This document shows positions 1 to 8,191 of a stretch of DNA of 62,165 nt, piece after piece. Positions within the stretch are counted from its first letter, which is position 1. Every line of letters begins with the position of its first letter. The translations under genes and the position numbers were made by a program. The DNA lies in the NCBI GenBank assembly GCA_965660935.1, contig CBFIBR010000009.1:1-62165 (forward strand), read 5' to 3'. The stretch comes from UBA1172 sp002457135. GTDB taxonomy: Bacteria; Pseudomonadota; Alphaproteobacteria; Puniceispirillales; UBA1172. The notes beneath the pieces were generated by a model, which saw nothing but the letters and a program-made list of their open reading frames with translations, was not told the DNA's origin and searched no databases.

Positions 1-778
1 TAGCCGTATTATAAATTCCAAATTTGAAATACGGCTTGCCTTTATGCATCGTGGTGATGCCTTTATAATCGAACTTTAATTCACCATTTATCCAGACTTT
101 TAAATAGCCATCCGGCTTTATGCTATGGTTGATCTGGATGACAATATCATTCCATTTATCAATAAAATCATCGGGCTTGATGAATGTTTTTCCCTGCCAT
201 GGGTCGATATAATTGGTCAGATAAAAGCCTCTTATATCCGAATAGTGAAACTTCCATGCCACATTGGGTTTGCCATGAAATTGAAAGACCCCGGTTTCCA
301 CAGGAATTGCAAATTTTGGCTCACCGGGAATGTATATGCTCAACGCATGCCAGAAATCCCTGTTTAGCGGGAAAACTGATTTTCCATCTTTGTACCGTGA
401 TGAAAATTCGTGTCTGTTTCTGCCGTTTTTGCAATCATTCCATTTATTATTTTTATCAAAGCCACAAAAGTTTTCCCTGGTTTCAAATTTAATAGCCTTC
501 TCCCCAAGCCTCACAATGTCTTCTGAAACGACAACTCCCCATTTTTGAAAATTCTTCTGCAAACTATGACTGAACCGAAGACCAAACCCGATGTCTTTTC
601 CCAAAGAAAATTTTTTGTCAAATGCCGAATTTGCATAACTTAATTTGAACGGTTTAATTTTCTCTGTGGCTGAATTTTCTTCAGGACCATCATCACAATC
701 TTGAATACATGTTCCTGCATACGCTGAACCGTATTCTGCACCAAAAATCATCAACAGTATAAGAAGAACACGCATCAT
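1..778 (-). CDS. Secreted polysaccharide lyase-like protein, C-terminal part cut off by window edge
   Basis: An open frame runs from ATG at 778 to the window edge with no stop, giving about 259 residues. Residues 1-21 form a signal peptide (MMRVLLILLMIFG, then a small-residue site near AYAG). The mature part resembles the heparin-lyase-I-like beta-jelly-roll family (Pfam Polysacc_lyase): a strand with GEKAIKFE, the NRHEF segment, FWHALSIYIP, the FQFHGKPNVAWKF core and the late YLKVWINGELKFDYKG plus YFKFGIYN strands. Such enzymes cleave uronic-acid polysaccharides by beta-elimination outside the cytoplasm. The catalytic residues cannot be fixed here. DNA is about 37% GC by hand count on two lines, far below the core, which suggests recent acquisition. 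The alternative is a non-catalytic concanavalin-like carbohydrate-binding protein. Confidence 0.75.
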   Translation of the reverse strand, partial: MMRVLLILLMIFGAEYGSAYAGTCIQDCDDGPEENSATEKIKPFKLSYANSAFDKKFSLGKDIGFGLRFSHSLQKNFQKWGVVVSEDIVRLGEKAIKFETRENFCGFDKNNKWNDCKNGRNRHEFSSRYKDGKSVFPLNRDFWHALSIYIPGEPKFAIPVETGVFQFHGKPNVAWKFHYSDIRGFYLTNYIDPWQGKTFIKPDDFIDKWNDIVIQINHSIKPDGYLKVWINGELKFDYKGITTMHKGKPYFKFGIYNTA

Positions 779-863
779 TTAACCCATCCATGTACTCAAA
801 ATACCATATAATACAATCTGTTCCGGGGGGTTTATTATCCTATAATTTAATTATAACCTGCCT

Positions 864-2030
864 TTAATTCGAGGGCTGATGGCGAACGTCTATGCCCAGC
901 ACGGACATGGCCATATCAGGGACGGCGGCAAAGCCGAGAAAGCTGGTTGCCGGTACCGGGGATGCCGGGCGCATTTCAATCGAAAGGGTCCCCCCGTCCT
1001 GGAGGAAAGACCGAATGGGCCTTGAGGCCATGGCATAGGTCTGTGGTGCGTACAGCCCGAGCGTCATGGCCAGCTGGTCCATGATGATGTTCACCATGCT
1101 GTCCTTGCTCATGCCGGTTTGCGACTGCTGGTATAGCATGATGACATCCAGCAACCCGTTGTCACGCAGCACGATGGAGGACTGATTGAACAACAGCCCC
1201 GTCAACAGCACGGTCATGTATTCTTCCTGATTGGCGGATTGCAGACCAACCATGGAATTCAGCAGCTGGAGCGTGGCGTTCGGCATCCCGATATCAAGTT
1301 CGAGGCTGACTTGCCCCATGCCATCAACATCCAGAAGCACATCGGATGAGGAGTTCACACGGTCAGGGCGTTCATCAATCTGCCCCCTGATGGTGAGGCT
1401 GGATGAAATGGCCTCCCGGCCGATCTGCCTCAGAAAAGCGTCATATTCAGGGCGATAATCAACATCGGCGGCGGGAACAAAGACGAGGTTATTGATCTGG
1501 ATTTCGCCTTCCTGCAACGGCACATCAGGCATGGCATCAACCGAAACAGGGATGGAGTTCACGAGGATTTCATCAATCGAAACAGACTCGCCGTTATTAT
1601 TCCCGAACCCGACCCCCTTGATGATCACCTCACCCGTGACGGCGATATTTTCAGGGTTGAAATCTTCGCTGAAAATGACCCCTATATTGTCTGCACCGCC
1701 TGTGATGACCAGCCCGCGCCAGTCAAGCTGGCTCATGGCAAGGCTGCCATCATAATCTTCCATGATCATGTTGATGATGGTCAGCTGATCCAGCGTCAGG
1801 GTATCGCCATCGCTGGTTGAATAAATGGTCAGCCTGTCGGCATAGCTGGTTCTGCCATCAGCCATATTAATCGTGATGCCCGATATCTCACCGTTCAGGG
1901 TTTCGGGATCAATCGAGCCGGACTGAAAATTGATAACAGCCTCACCAATACGCACGTTTCCTGATGCCAGCACAGGGCTGGTGACGATCACCATGAAAAA
2001 TACAAAAAATAACCTGAAAAAATGCTGCAT
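864..2030 (-). CDS. Exported beta-rich protein of unknown function
   Basis: I do not recognise this family. The 388-residue product has a clear signal peptide (hydrophobic FFRLFFVFFMVIV, cleavage near VLASG) and no later membrane segment. The body alternates short hydrophobic strands with D, N and G turns and repeatedly uses phrases such as GEVIIKGVGF, GEIQINNLVF and SSLTIRGQI, which resembles AsmA-like or other periplasmic beta-solenoid proteins, but this is only a resemblance. A TTG lies one codon upstream; ATG at 2030 is preferred. It is divergent from the acyl-CoA dehydrogenase with 92 bases between them. A periplasmic or outer-membrane-associated location is inferred from the signal peptide only. 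Confidence 0.7.
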   Translation of the reverse strand: MQHFFRLFFVFFMVIVTSPVLASGNVRIGEAVINFQSGSIDPETLNGEISGITINMADGRTSYADRLTIYSTSDGDTLTLDQLTIINMIMEDYDGSLAMSQLDWRGLVITGGADNIGVIFSEDFNPENIAVTGEVIIKGVGFGNNNGESVSIDEILVNSIPVSVDAMPDVPLQEGEIQINNLVFVPAADVDYRPEYDAFLRQIGREAISSSLTIRGQIDERPDRVNSSSDVLLDVDGMGQVSLELDIGMPNATLQLLNSMVGLQSANQEEYMTVLLTGLLFNQSSIVLRDNGLLDVIMLYQQSQTGMSKDSMVNIIMDQLAMTLGLYAPQTYAMASRPIRSFLQDGGTLSIEMRPASPVPATSFLGFAAVPDMAMSVLGIDVRHQPSN

Positions 2031-2122
2031 CAATCATCTCATATGGGGGTGTATTTATTGTCGCAACATATTGCATCCCTGTCCAGCCATGGATAATCTG
2101 TCCACCTGTGAGGGAGAATGTA

Positions 2123-3310
2123 ATGCCAAAAGCCGCATTCAGTTGGGAAGACCCGTTTCTTATTGACCAGCAGCTCAGCGATGATGAGCGCATGGTGTGT
2201 GACAGCGCGAGGCGATTTGCCAGTGATGTCTTAATGCCCCGGGTGATCAGCGATTATCGCGAAGAAAGCTTTGACCGCTCGATCATGGAGGCGATGGGGG
2301 AAATGGGGCTGCTCGGCACCACCATTGAGGCTGCCTATGGCGGCGGCGGGATGAACCATGTCTGCTACGGTCTCGCCGCACGGGAAATCGAACGCATCGA
2401 CAGCGGCTATCGTTCCGCCATGAGCGTGCAGTCATCGCTGGTCATGTACCCTATCAGCGCCTTTGGTAATGAGGATCAGAAACAGCGCTTTCTGCCCGGG
2501 CTTGCCAGCGGCAAGATGGTCGGCTGTTTCGGGTTGACCGAACCCGATTACGGATCGGATGCCGGGGCTTTGGTGACCCGCGCTGAAAAAACCGATGGCG
2601 GCTACAGGCTGACCGGATCGAAAATGTGGATCTCAAACGCCCCGGTGGCTGATATTGCCGTTGTCTGGGCAAAACTGGATGGCGTTATTCGCGGCTTTAT
2701 CATTGAGCGCGGCAATGCCGGTGACGGGTTTGACACCCCCATGATCAAGGGCAAGCTGTCCTTGAGGGCATCCATGACCGGTTCCATCATGATGGATGGT
2801 GCCTTTGTGCCTGAAGAAAACCTGCTGCCTGATGTGAGCGGGCTGAAAGGCCCGTTCTCATGCCTCAACAAGGCGAGATACGGAATTGCCTGGGGAACGC
2901 TCGGGGCGGCTGAATTCTGCTGGCATGCGGCGCGGCAATACACGCTGGATCGCAAGCAGTTCGGTCGGCCGCTTGCTGCCAATCAACTGGTGCAGCTCAA
3001 ACTGGCCAATATGCAGACTGAAATCACCCTCGGGCTTCAATCCTGCCTGCGGGTTGGCCGGATGCTGGATGATGGCACCGCCGCCCCTGAGGTGATTTCG
3101 CTCATCAAGCGGAATTCATGCGGCAAGGCGCTCGATATCGCCCGCATGGCCCGCGATATGCACGGCGGCAACGGAATTTCCGAGGAATATCATGTCATGC
3201 GCCACATGGCGAACCTTGAAACCGTGAACACCTATGAAGGCACCCATGATATCCATGCCCTGATCCTGGGCCGGGCGCAGACAGGGTTGCAGGCCTTCAC
3301 CGGCGCATAA
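2123..3310 (+). CDS. gcdH: Glutaryl-CoA dehydrogenase (acyl-CoA dehydrogenase family)
   Basis: This FAD enzyme oxidises and decarboxylates glutaryl-CoA to crotonyl-CoA in lysine and tryptophan breakdown. The 395-residue length is normal. The order is N-terminal helical domain, the middle beta domain with CFGLTEPDYGSDAG and KMWISNAPVADI, and the C-terminal helical domain with QFGRPLAANQLVQ. The catalytic glutamate is E372 in TYEGTHDIHALILGR, which is typical of glutaryl-CoA dehydrogenases and absent from most other members. The frame is open five codons further up from a GTG, but ATG at 2123 has the Shine-Dalgarno GAGGGAG at proper spacing. It is convergent with the phosphatase gene; no strong terminator is seen between them. 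Confidence 0.92.
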   Translation: MPKAAFSWEDPFLIDQQLSDDERMVCDSARRFASDVLMPRVISDYREESFDRSIMEAMGEMGLLGTTIEAAYGGGGMNHVCYGLAAREIERIDSGYRSAMSVQSSLVMYPISAFGNEDQKQRFLPGLASGKMVGCFGLTEPDYGSDAGALVTRAEKTDGGYRLTGSKMWISNAPVADIAVVWAKLDGVIRGFIIERGNAGDGFDTPMIKGKLSLRASMTGSIMMDGAFVPEENLLPDVSGLKGPFSCLNKARYGIAWGTLGAAEFCWHAARQYTLDRKQFGRPLAANQLVQLKLANMQTEITLGLQSCLRVGRMLDDGTAAPEVISLIKRNSCGKALDIARMARDMHGGNGISEEYHVMRHMANLETVNTYEGTHDIHALILGRAQTGLQAFTGA

Positions 3311-3344
3311 ATCGAACATTGCTTAAATCAGGCAGGGTTGAAAC

Positions 3345-3869
3345 TCAAGCCGGGTTGAAGCCGATTTCCCTTGGCCTCAGGAGCGAGAGCAGCTTGCCCT
3401 GACCCGGCTTGATATCCCCGATGGTATCGGCATCAAAAACCAGATCGGTCAGGGTGCAAGTCGGGTAATCCGCCACCGTGGCAAAGAGATGTTCATCCTC
3501 AGCCGCCAGCATCATCTGGATCAGCAGGATCATGCCCGGGTTATGCCCCACGAACATGGCCGTTTTGCAGTCATGGGCGTAATCCGTCAGCACCTCAAAC
3601 AGCGTATCACCCGAGGCGTTATAGATGCGGTCATCAATGACGGGCTCGATATCAGGGGCCAGCGTTGACAGAACATGATGGGCTGTCTGGCGCGTCCGTT
3701 TGGCGGGTGAGACCATCACCATTTCAGGCCTTGGCATGTGTCGGCGGAGCAGCGCGCCCATGTCTGTTGAGTTCCGGATTCCCCTCGAAACCAGTTCGCG
3801 GTCAAAATCCTCACCGCTTTTGGAGACGATTTCCGTCTTGCCGTGACGCAGCACCAATAATCGTGCCAT
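3345..3869 (-). CDS. SixA-type histidine phosphatase
   Basis: This is a 174-residue member of the histidine phosphatase (phosphoglycerate-mutase-like) superfamily of the short SixA type. The phospho-accepting motif LLVLRHGKTE sits at the extreme N-terminus (H9); the second half has the expected FVGHNPGM motif with the second catalytic histidine. SixA proteins remove phosphate from histidine phosphocarrier proteins in E. coli; the target here is unknown. The frame is open upstream, but ATG at 3869 starts directly before the conserved motif and has AAGGGTAG before it. Its upstream region overlaps that of the divergent cysK, so the two may share a control region. Confidence 0.85.
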   Translation of the reverse strand: MARLLVLRHGKTEIVSKSGEDFDRELVSRGIRNSTDMGALLRRHMPRPEMVMVSPAKRTRQTAHHVLSTLAPDIEPVIDDRIYNASGDTLFEVLTDYAHDCKTAMFVGHNPGMILLIQMMLAAEDEHLFATVADYPTCTLTDLVFDADTIGDIKPGQGKLLSLLRPREIGFNPA

Positions 3870-4020
3870 GGGTCTACCCTTCAGGTTCAAAAGATCATTT
3901 GAACGCCTTGTTAACCATTTTACAACCGCTTTATTCAACAATATCAGGCTGGCAAGTTTTCGTTCAGGCATTATAGTGGTTGCAGGAATGCGTAATCGTA
4001 ATCAAAGACTGGTGAAATTA

Positions 4021-5046
4021 ATGACTGGCATACAATCCGGGACAGGAATGAAATCCGGCTTTCTTGAATCCATCGGCAACACACCGCTGATCCGGCTCGC
4101 CAGGGCGAGTGAGGAAACAGGCTGTGATATTTATGGCAAGGCTGAGTTCATGAACCCTGGCGGTTCCGTCAAGGATCGCGCTGCCCTCGGGATCATTACC
4201 GAAGCGGAAGCATCAGGGATGCTGAAACCCGGTGGGCTGATTGTCGAGGGCACGGCGGGCAATACCGGCATCAGCCTGGCCATGGCCGCCAATGCCCGTG
4301 GCTACCGTTCGGTGATTGTCATGGCGGAAACCCAGAGCCAGGAAAAAAAGGACATGCTGCGCCTGCTCGGTGCTGATCTGAGGCTGGTTCCCGCGGTTCC
4401 CTATAAAAACCCGGGTAACTACATCCGCTATTCCGAAAGGCTGGCTGATGAGCTGCGCGAAACCCATGATGGCGGGGTGATCTGGGCCAACCAGTTCGAC
4501 AATACCGCGAACCAGAACGGGCCTTACACCACCACCGGCCCCGAAATCTGGGAAGCGACCGATGGCAAAATCGATGGCTTCACCTGCTCGGTCGGGTCAG
4601 GCGGGACCATCGCGGGCATTGGCCGTTACCTGAAGGATCAGAACCCCGATATCACCATTGCACTGAGCGACCCTGAAGGGTCCGCGCTCTACAACCATTA
4701 CGCCCATGGTGAGATGAAGGCCGAGGGCAATTCGGTTTCAGAGGGGATTGGTCAGGGCCGGATTACCGGCAACCTCGCCCTCGCCCCGATTGAAACGCAA
4801 TACCGCATCAGTGATGAGGAGGCATTGCCCCTGATCTATGACCTGCTGCTGAATGAGGGGCTGTTGCTGGGGGGATCGAGCGCCATCAACGTCGCCGGTG
4901 CCATCCGCCTGGCCCGTGACCTCGGCCCCGGGCATACCATTGTGACCATTCTCTGTGATAGCGGCCAGCGCTATCAATCCAAAATCTGGAACCCGGTGTT
5001 CCTCAAAGAAAAAAACCTGCCTGTTCCATCTTGGCTTGACCAGTGA
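4021..5046 (+). CDS. cysK: Cysteine synthase A (O-acetylserine sulfhydrylase)
   Basis: The enzyme makes L-cysteine from O-acetylserine and sulfide using pyridoxal phosphate. The 341-residue product has the PLP lysine K51 in NPGGSVKDRA, the substrate loop EGTAGNTGISLA and the phosphate-binding glycine loop SVGSGGTIAG. The frame opens far upstream; ATG at 4021 is chosen because the conserved fold begins soon after and GGTGA lies about seven bases before it. ATG at 4048 is possible, but its purine-rich site is too close. The sulfurtransferase gene follows after nine bases, so the two probably form a sulfur-metabolism operon. Specificity between CysK and cystathionine beta-synthase cannot be settled from sequence, but CysK is the better fit. 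Confidence 0.88.
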   Translation: MTGIQSGTGMKSGFLESIGNTPLIRLARASEETGCDIYGKAEFMNPGGSVKDRAALGIITEAEASGMLKPGGLIVEGTAGNTGISLAMAANARGYRSVIVMAETQSQEKKDMLRLLGADLRLVPAVPYKNPGNYIRYSERLADELRETHDGGVIWANQFDNTANQNGPYTTTGPEIWEATDGKIDGFTCSVGSGGTIAGIGRYLKDQNPDITIALSDPEGSALYNHYAHGEMKAEGNSVSEGIGQGRITGNLALAPIETQYRISDEEALPLIYDLLLNEGLLLGGSSAINVAGAIRLARDLGPGHTIVTILCDSGQRYQSKIWNPVFLKEKNLPVPSWLDQ

Positions 5047-5055
5047 GTTACCATC

Positions 5056-5916
5056 ATGACGATTAACCCGATTATTACCGCCGCCGAGGCCGTGGCCCTG
5101 CATGGCAAATCCGGCACTGTCTTTGCCGATGCCACCTTCCATCTGCCCACCGCCGGGCGCAATGCGCTCGAAGAATACAATCAGGAACGCATTGATGGGG
5201 CGGTTTTTTTCAATATTGATACGATTGTCGCCCCCGACAGCGACCAGCCGCACACCATGCCTGATGCCGCCACCTTTGAGGTGCATATGAGGGGGCTGGG
5301 CATCAATAAGGGTGATCTGGTGATTGTCTATGACCGCTCAATTTTTTATTCGGGTGCGAGGGCCTGGTACATGCTGCGTTTGTTTGGTCATGCCGAGGTA
5401 CGCGTGCTGAACGGCGGTTTTGATGCCTGGCGTGATGCCGGTGGCCCGGTTTCTACCGCCACCCCTGCCCCGTTACCGAAGGGCAATTTCACCGCGTCTG
5501 CCAGTCTTGGCGATAACGCCATCATCCTGATTGACGACATGAAATCGATTATCGGCATGCCCGATGATCAGCGGTCATTTCAGGTCATTGATGCCCGTGC
5601 CGCAGGCCGCTTCAAGGGTGAGGCGGCTGAACCCCGCCCGGGGTTGAGGGCTGGTCACATGCCTGGGGCGGTGAATATCCCCATCGGCAGCCTGATCAAC
5701 CCTGATAACGGCTATCTGAAGGAAAAAGATGAGCTGGAGGCGATTTTCAAGGGCATTGACCCTGCAAAACCCATTATCACCACCTGCGGTTCGGGGGTGA
5801 CGGCGTGCGGGCTTGCCCTTGGCCTCAACATCATCGGGGTTGACGGGATTACAGTCTATGACGGCTCATGGAGCGAATGGGGTTCCCGTGCGGATTGCCC
5901 GATTGCCACGGGCTAG
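5056..5916 (+). CDS. sseA: 3-mercaptopyruvate sulfurtransferase (two rhodanese domains)
   Basis: This 286-residue protein has two rhodanese domains. The N-terminal one is inactive, with the VYDRSIFYSGARAWYML helix. The C-terminal one carries the active-site cysteine C244 in CGSGVTA, the loop type characteristic of mercaptopyruvate sulfurtransferases, while thiosulfate sulfurtransferases usually have a CRKGVT-type loop. It moves sulfur from 3-mercaptopyruvate, a product of cysteine transamination, to an acceptor such as cyanide or thioredoxin. It lies nine bases after cysK on the same strand, fitting a shared role in cysteine turnover. It ends 39 bases before the convergent aapP. Confidence 0.9.
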   Translation: MTINPIITAAEAVALHGKSGTVFADATFHLPTAGRNALEEYNQERIDGAVFFNIDTIVAPDSDQPHTMPDAATFEVHMRGLGINKGDLVIVYDRSIFYSGARAWYMLRLFGHAEVRVLNGGFDAWRDAGGPVSTATPAPLPKGNFTASASLGDNAIILIDDMKSIIGMPDDQRSFQVIDARAAGRFKGEAAEPRPGLRAGHMPGAVNIPIGSLINPDNGYLKEKDELEAIFKGIDPAKPIITTCGSGVTACGLALGLNIIGVDGITVYDGSWSEWGSRADCPIATG

Positions 5917-5955
5917 CCGCCACCTGACCATTCCTGTTTGGGCGCGAAACAGACC

Positions 5956-6738
5956 CTAGTGATTGAGGATCTGGCTGAGGAACAGCTTGGTCCGGTCATT
6001 CTTTGGCGTGTTGAAGAACGCTTCGGGTTCATTTTCCTCAACAATCTGGCCTTCATCCATGAAGATCACGCGGTTGGCGACCTTGCGGGCGAAACCCATC
6101 TCATGGGTGACGCAGATCATCGTCATGCCATCCTCGGCGAGGGCGACCATGGTATCCAGCACTTCCTTGATCATTTCAGGGTCCAGCGCGGAGGTCGGCT
6201 CATCAAACAGCATCAGTTGAGGCTGCATGCAGAGCGCCCGGGCAATCGCCACACGCTGCTGTTGACCACCCGAAAGCTGGCCGGGGTATTTATGCGCCTG
6301 TTCGGGGATTTTGACGATTTCAAGGAAGCGCATGGCAATGTCCTCGGCTTCCTTTTTGGGCATCTTGCGAACCCAGATCGGGGCCAGCGTGCAGTTTTCC
6401 AGGATCGACAGATGCGGGAACAGGTTGAAATGCTGGAACACCATGCCGACCTCACGCCGGATGAATTCAATATTCTTCAGATCGCTGTTCAGCTCAATCC
6501 CGTGGACGTTGATGATACCGCGCTGGTGCGCCTCCAGCCGGTTGAGGCATCGGATCAGGGTGGATTTGCCAGAACCGGACGGGCCGCAAACGACAATGCG
6601 TTCACCCTTTTTGACCTGCAGGTTGATATCCCGCAGGACGTGGAACTGGCCAAACCATTTATTGACCCCTTCCATGGCAACAATGACTTCATCTTCAACG
6701 GTCATCTTGGTGCGATCGACGTCATTTTGCTTGTTCAT
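5956..6738 (-). CDS. aapP: General L-amino acid ABC transporter, ATP-binding subunit
   Basis: This is the ATPase of a polar-amino-acid ABC importer. In its 260 residues are Walker A GPSGSGKST, the Q-loop region EVGMVFQHFNLFPHL, the signature LSGGQQQRVAIARAL, Walker B LMLFDEPTSALDPEM and the switch histidine in CVTHEMGFAR. The family is the GlnQ/AapP type. It is the last gene of an aapJQMP set and starts 15 bases after aapM, with AGGGGG before its ATG. Together the four import a broad range of L-amino acids from the periplasm. Confidence 0.93.
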   Translation of the reverse strand: MNKQNDVDRTKMTVEDEVIVAMEGVNKWFGQFHVLRDINLQVKKGERIVVCGPSGSGKSTLIRCLNRLEAHQRGIINVHGIELNSDLKNIEFIRREVGMVFQHFNLFPHLSILENCTLAPIWVRKMPKKEAEDIAMRFLEIVKIPEQAHKYPGQLSGGQQQRVAIARALCMQPQLMLFDEPTSALDPEMIKEVLDTMVALAEDGMTMICVTHEMGFARKVANRVIFMDEGQIVEENEPEAFFNTPKNDRTKLFLSQILNH

Positions 6739-6753
6739 CAGAACCCCCTTAGC

Positions 6754-8190
6754 CTAGTGCTTGCGCCCGCGGCTGAGTTTGTTTTCCATGTAAATAGAAT
6801 AGCGCGACATCCCGAAACAAAAGACGAAGAACACCGCCGCTACAAATAAATACCCCGTATGCGCCTGCACCGGGGTTGCCCATGCCACATCGGAAATCGC
6901 GGACTGGGCCGCGCCAAGCAGATCAAACAGGCCGATGATGCTGACCAGCGTGGTATCCTTGAACAGACCGATAAAGGTATTCACAATCCCCGGGATAACG
7001 TGGGTCAGTGCCTGGGGCAGGATGATCAGGCGCATTTTTTCCCAATACGAAAGCCCCAATGCATCCGCGCCCTCGTATTGGCCCTTGTCCATGGCCTGCA
7101 ATCCGCCGCGGATCACCTCAGCCATATAGGCGGCCGAGAACAGCATGACCCCGATCAGGGCGCGCAACAGGTTATCAAAATTCACGCCTTCAGGCAGGAA
7201 CAGCGGCAGCATGACCGATGCCATGAACAAAACCGTGATCAGCGGCACCCCGCGCCAGAATTCAATGAAGACAATCGAAAGGATACGCGCTATCGGCATG
7301 GAGGAACGGCGACCAAGGGCCAGCACAATCCCCAGCGGCAATGACGCGACAATGCCAGTGATGGCCACCACCAGCGTGATCAGCAGCCCGCCCCATTGAT
7401 TGGTGTCAATCGTGCGAAGACCGTAATCAACCCCAAGGATCAGCATCACCACGGCGTAACCGACCAGGAGCCAGCCGCCAATACCGCCAGCCGAGGCAAA
7501 GGCCGCCATGGTCTCACCCAGCAGCCCGCGACCGGCCAGCCGGCCAAAGGTAATCAGGGCCAGCCCGATCATGAAAATAATGCTCAGCGTCATGAGGCTG
7601 ACATCAAACCCGCCCCCGTAGAGCAGGATAATCGTCAACAGCGGATAGACCGTCAGCAGGAAGATACCAACATAACGCCGGTATGGCAGGGGTTCGATCA
7701 TCACCCAGGCCAGGCCGATAAGGCCGATGATCCCGGCCAGATTGACCCGCCACAGCTGATCAATATCATAAGGCCCGTACATCATGAATTTCATCTTGGC
7801 GGCAACAAAGGGCCAGCATGCCCCGTGCCAGCCTGAGGGGAGTTGCCCGCCCTGATCGATGGTGAAACACGCCTCACGCTTGATGCCGTCAGGATCGCTC
7901 CACACAGCGGATAATACGGCAAAATCAAACAGCCCCCAGGCTGTTGAAATCGTCAGCCAGCCAACAAAAACAGTGAAAAACGCCATCACGATGGAACGGA
8001 CAGCAGAGCCGATGGAGGTGAAATCAGAGCATGATGCCAGGACATTGTGCCAGAGCCAGCCGCTGATCCCTGCTTCGGATGGTGGCGGCGGCAGAACCGG
8101 GGCATCCTCGGTGCGGACATAGCCCTTATCCGGTTGCGCCTTGCCGGGTCTCGCCCTGGTTGGCCTGTTGCTGGTGGGTTTTTTGGCCAT
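6754..8190 (-). CDS. aapM: General L-amino acid ABC transporter, permease AapM with basic N-terminal extension
   Basis: This is one of the two membrane subunits of the amino-acid importer. The last 220 residues are a standard HisM/GlnP-type permease domain with the EAA loop around GADALGLSYWEKM...ILPQA, which contacts AapP. Upstream are several further membrane helices and a periplasmic loop with cysteines near residues 108 and 125. At 478 residues it is longer than typical AapM (about 380-400 from memory). Part of the excess is a basic, proline-rich first 40 residues (MAKKPTSNRPTRARPGK and so on) ahead of the first helix. GGAGAGA precedes the ATG, one base after the aapQ stop. Confidence 0.9.
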   Translation of the reverse strand: MAKKPTSNRPTRARPGKAQPDKGYVRTEDAPVLPPPPSEAGISGWLWHNVLASCSDFTSIGSAVRSIVMAFFTVFVGWLTISTAWGLFDFAVLSAVWSDPDGIKREACFTIDQGGQLPSGWHGACWPFVAAKMKFMMYGPYDIDQLWRVNLAGIIGLIGLAWVMIEPLPYRRYVGIFLLTVYPLLTIILLYGGGFDVSLMTLSIIFMIGLALITFGRLAGRGLLGETMAAFASAGGIGGWLLVGYAVVMLILGVDYGLRTIDTNQWGGLLITLVVAITGIVASLPLGIVLALGRRSSMPIARILSIVFIEFWRGVPLITVLFMASVMLPLFLPEGVNFDNLLRALIGVMLFSAAYMAEVIRGGLQAMDKGQYEGADALGLSYWEKMRLIILPQALTHVIPGIVNTFIGLFKDTTLVSIIGLFDLLGAAQSAISDVAWATPVQAHTGYLFVAAVFFVFCFGMSRYSIYMENKLSRGRKH

Positions 8191-8191
8191 C

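Noticed and set aside
5934..5952. Hairpin CTGTTT...AAACAG between sseA and aapP
   Set aside because: Only six pairs, two of them G-C, and no T-run on either side, so I do not call it a terminator.
5938..6849. A 303-codon open frame opposite aapP
   Set aside because: It mirrors the ATPase gene on the other strand and crosses the aapP-aapM junction; no ribosome-binding site and no family signs.
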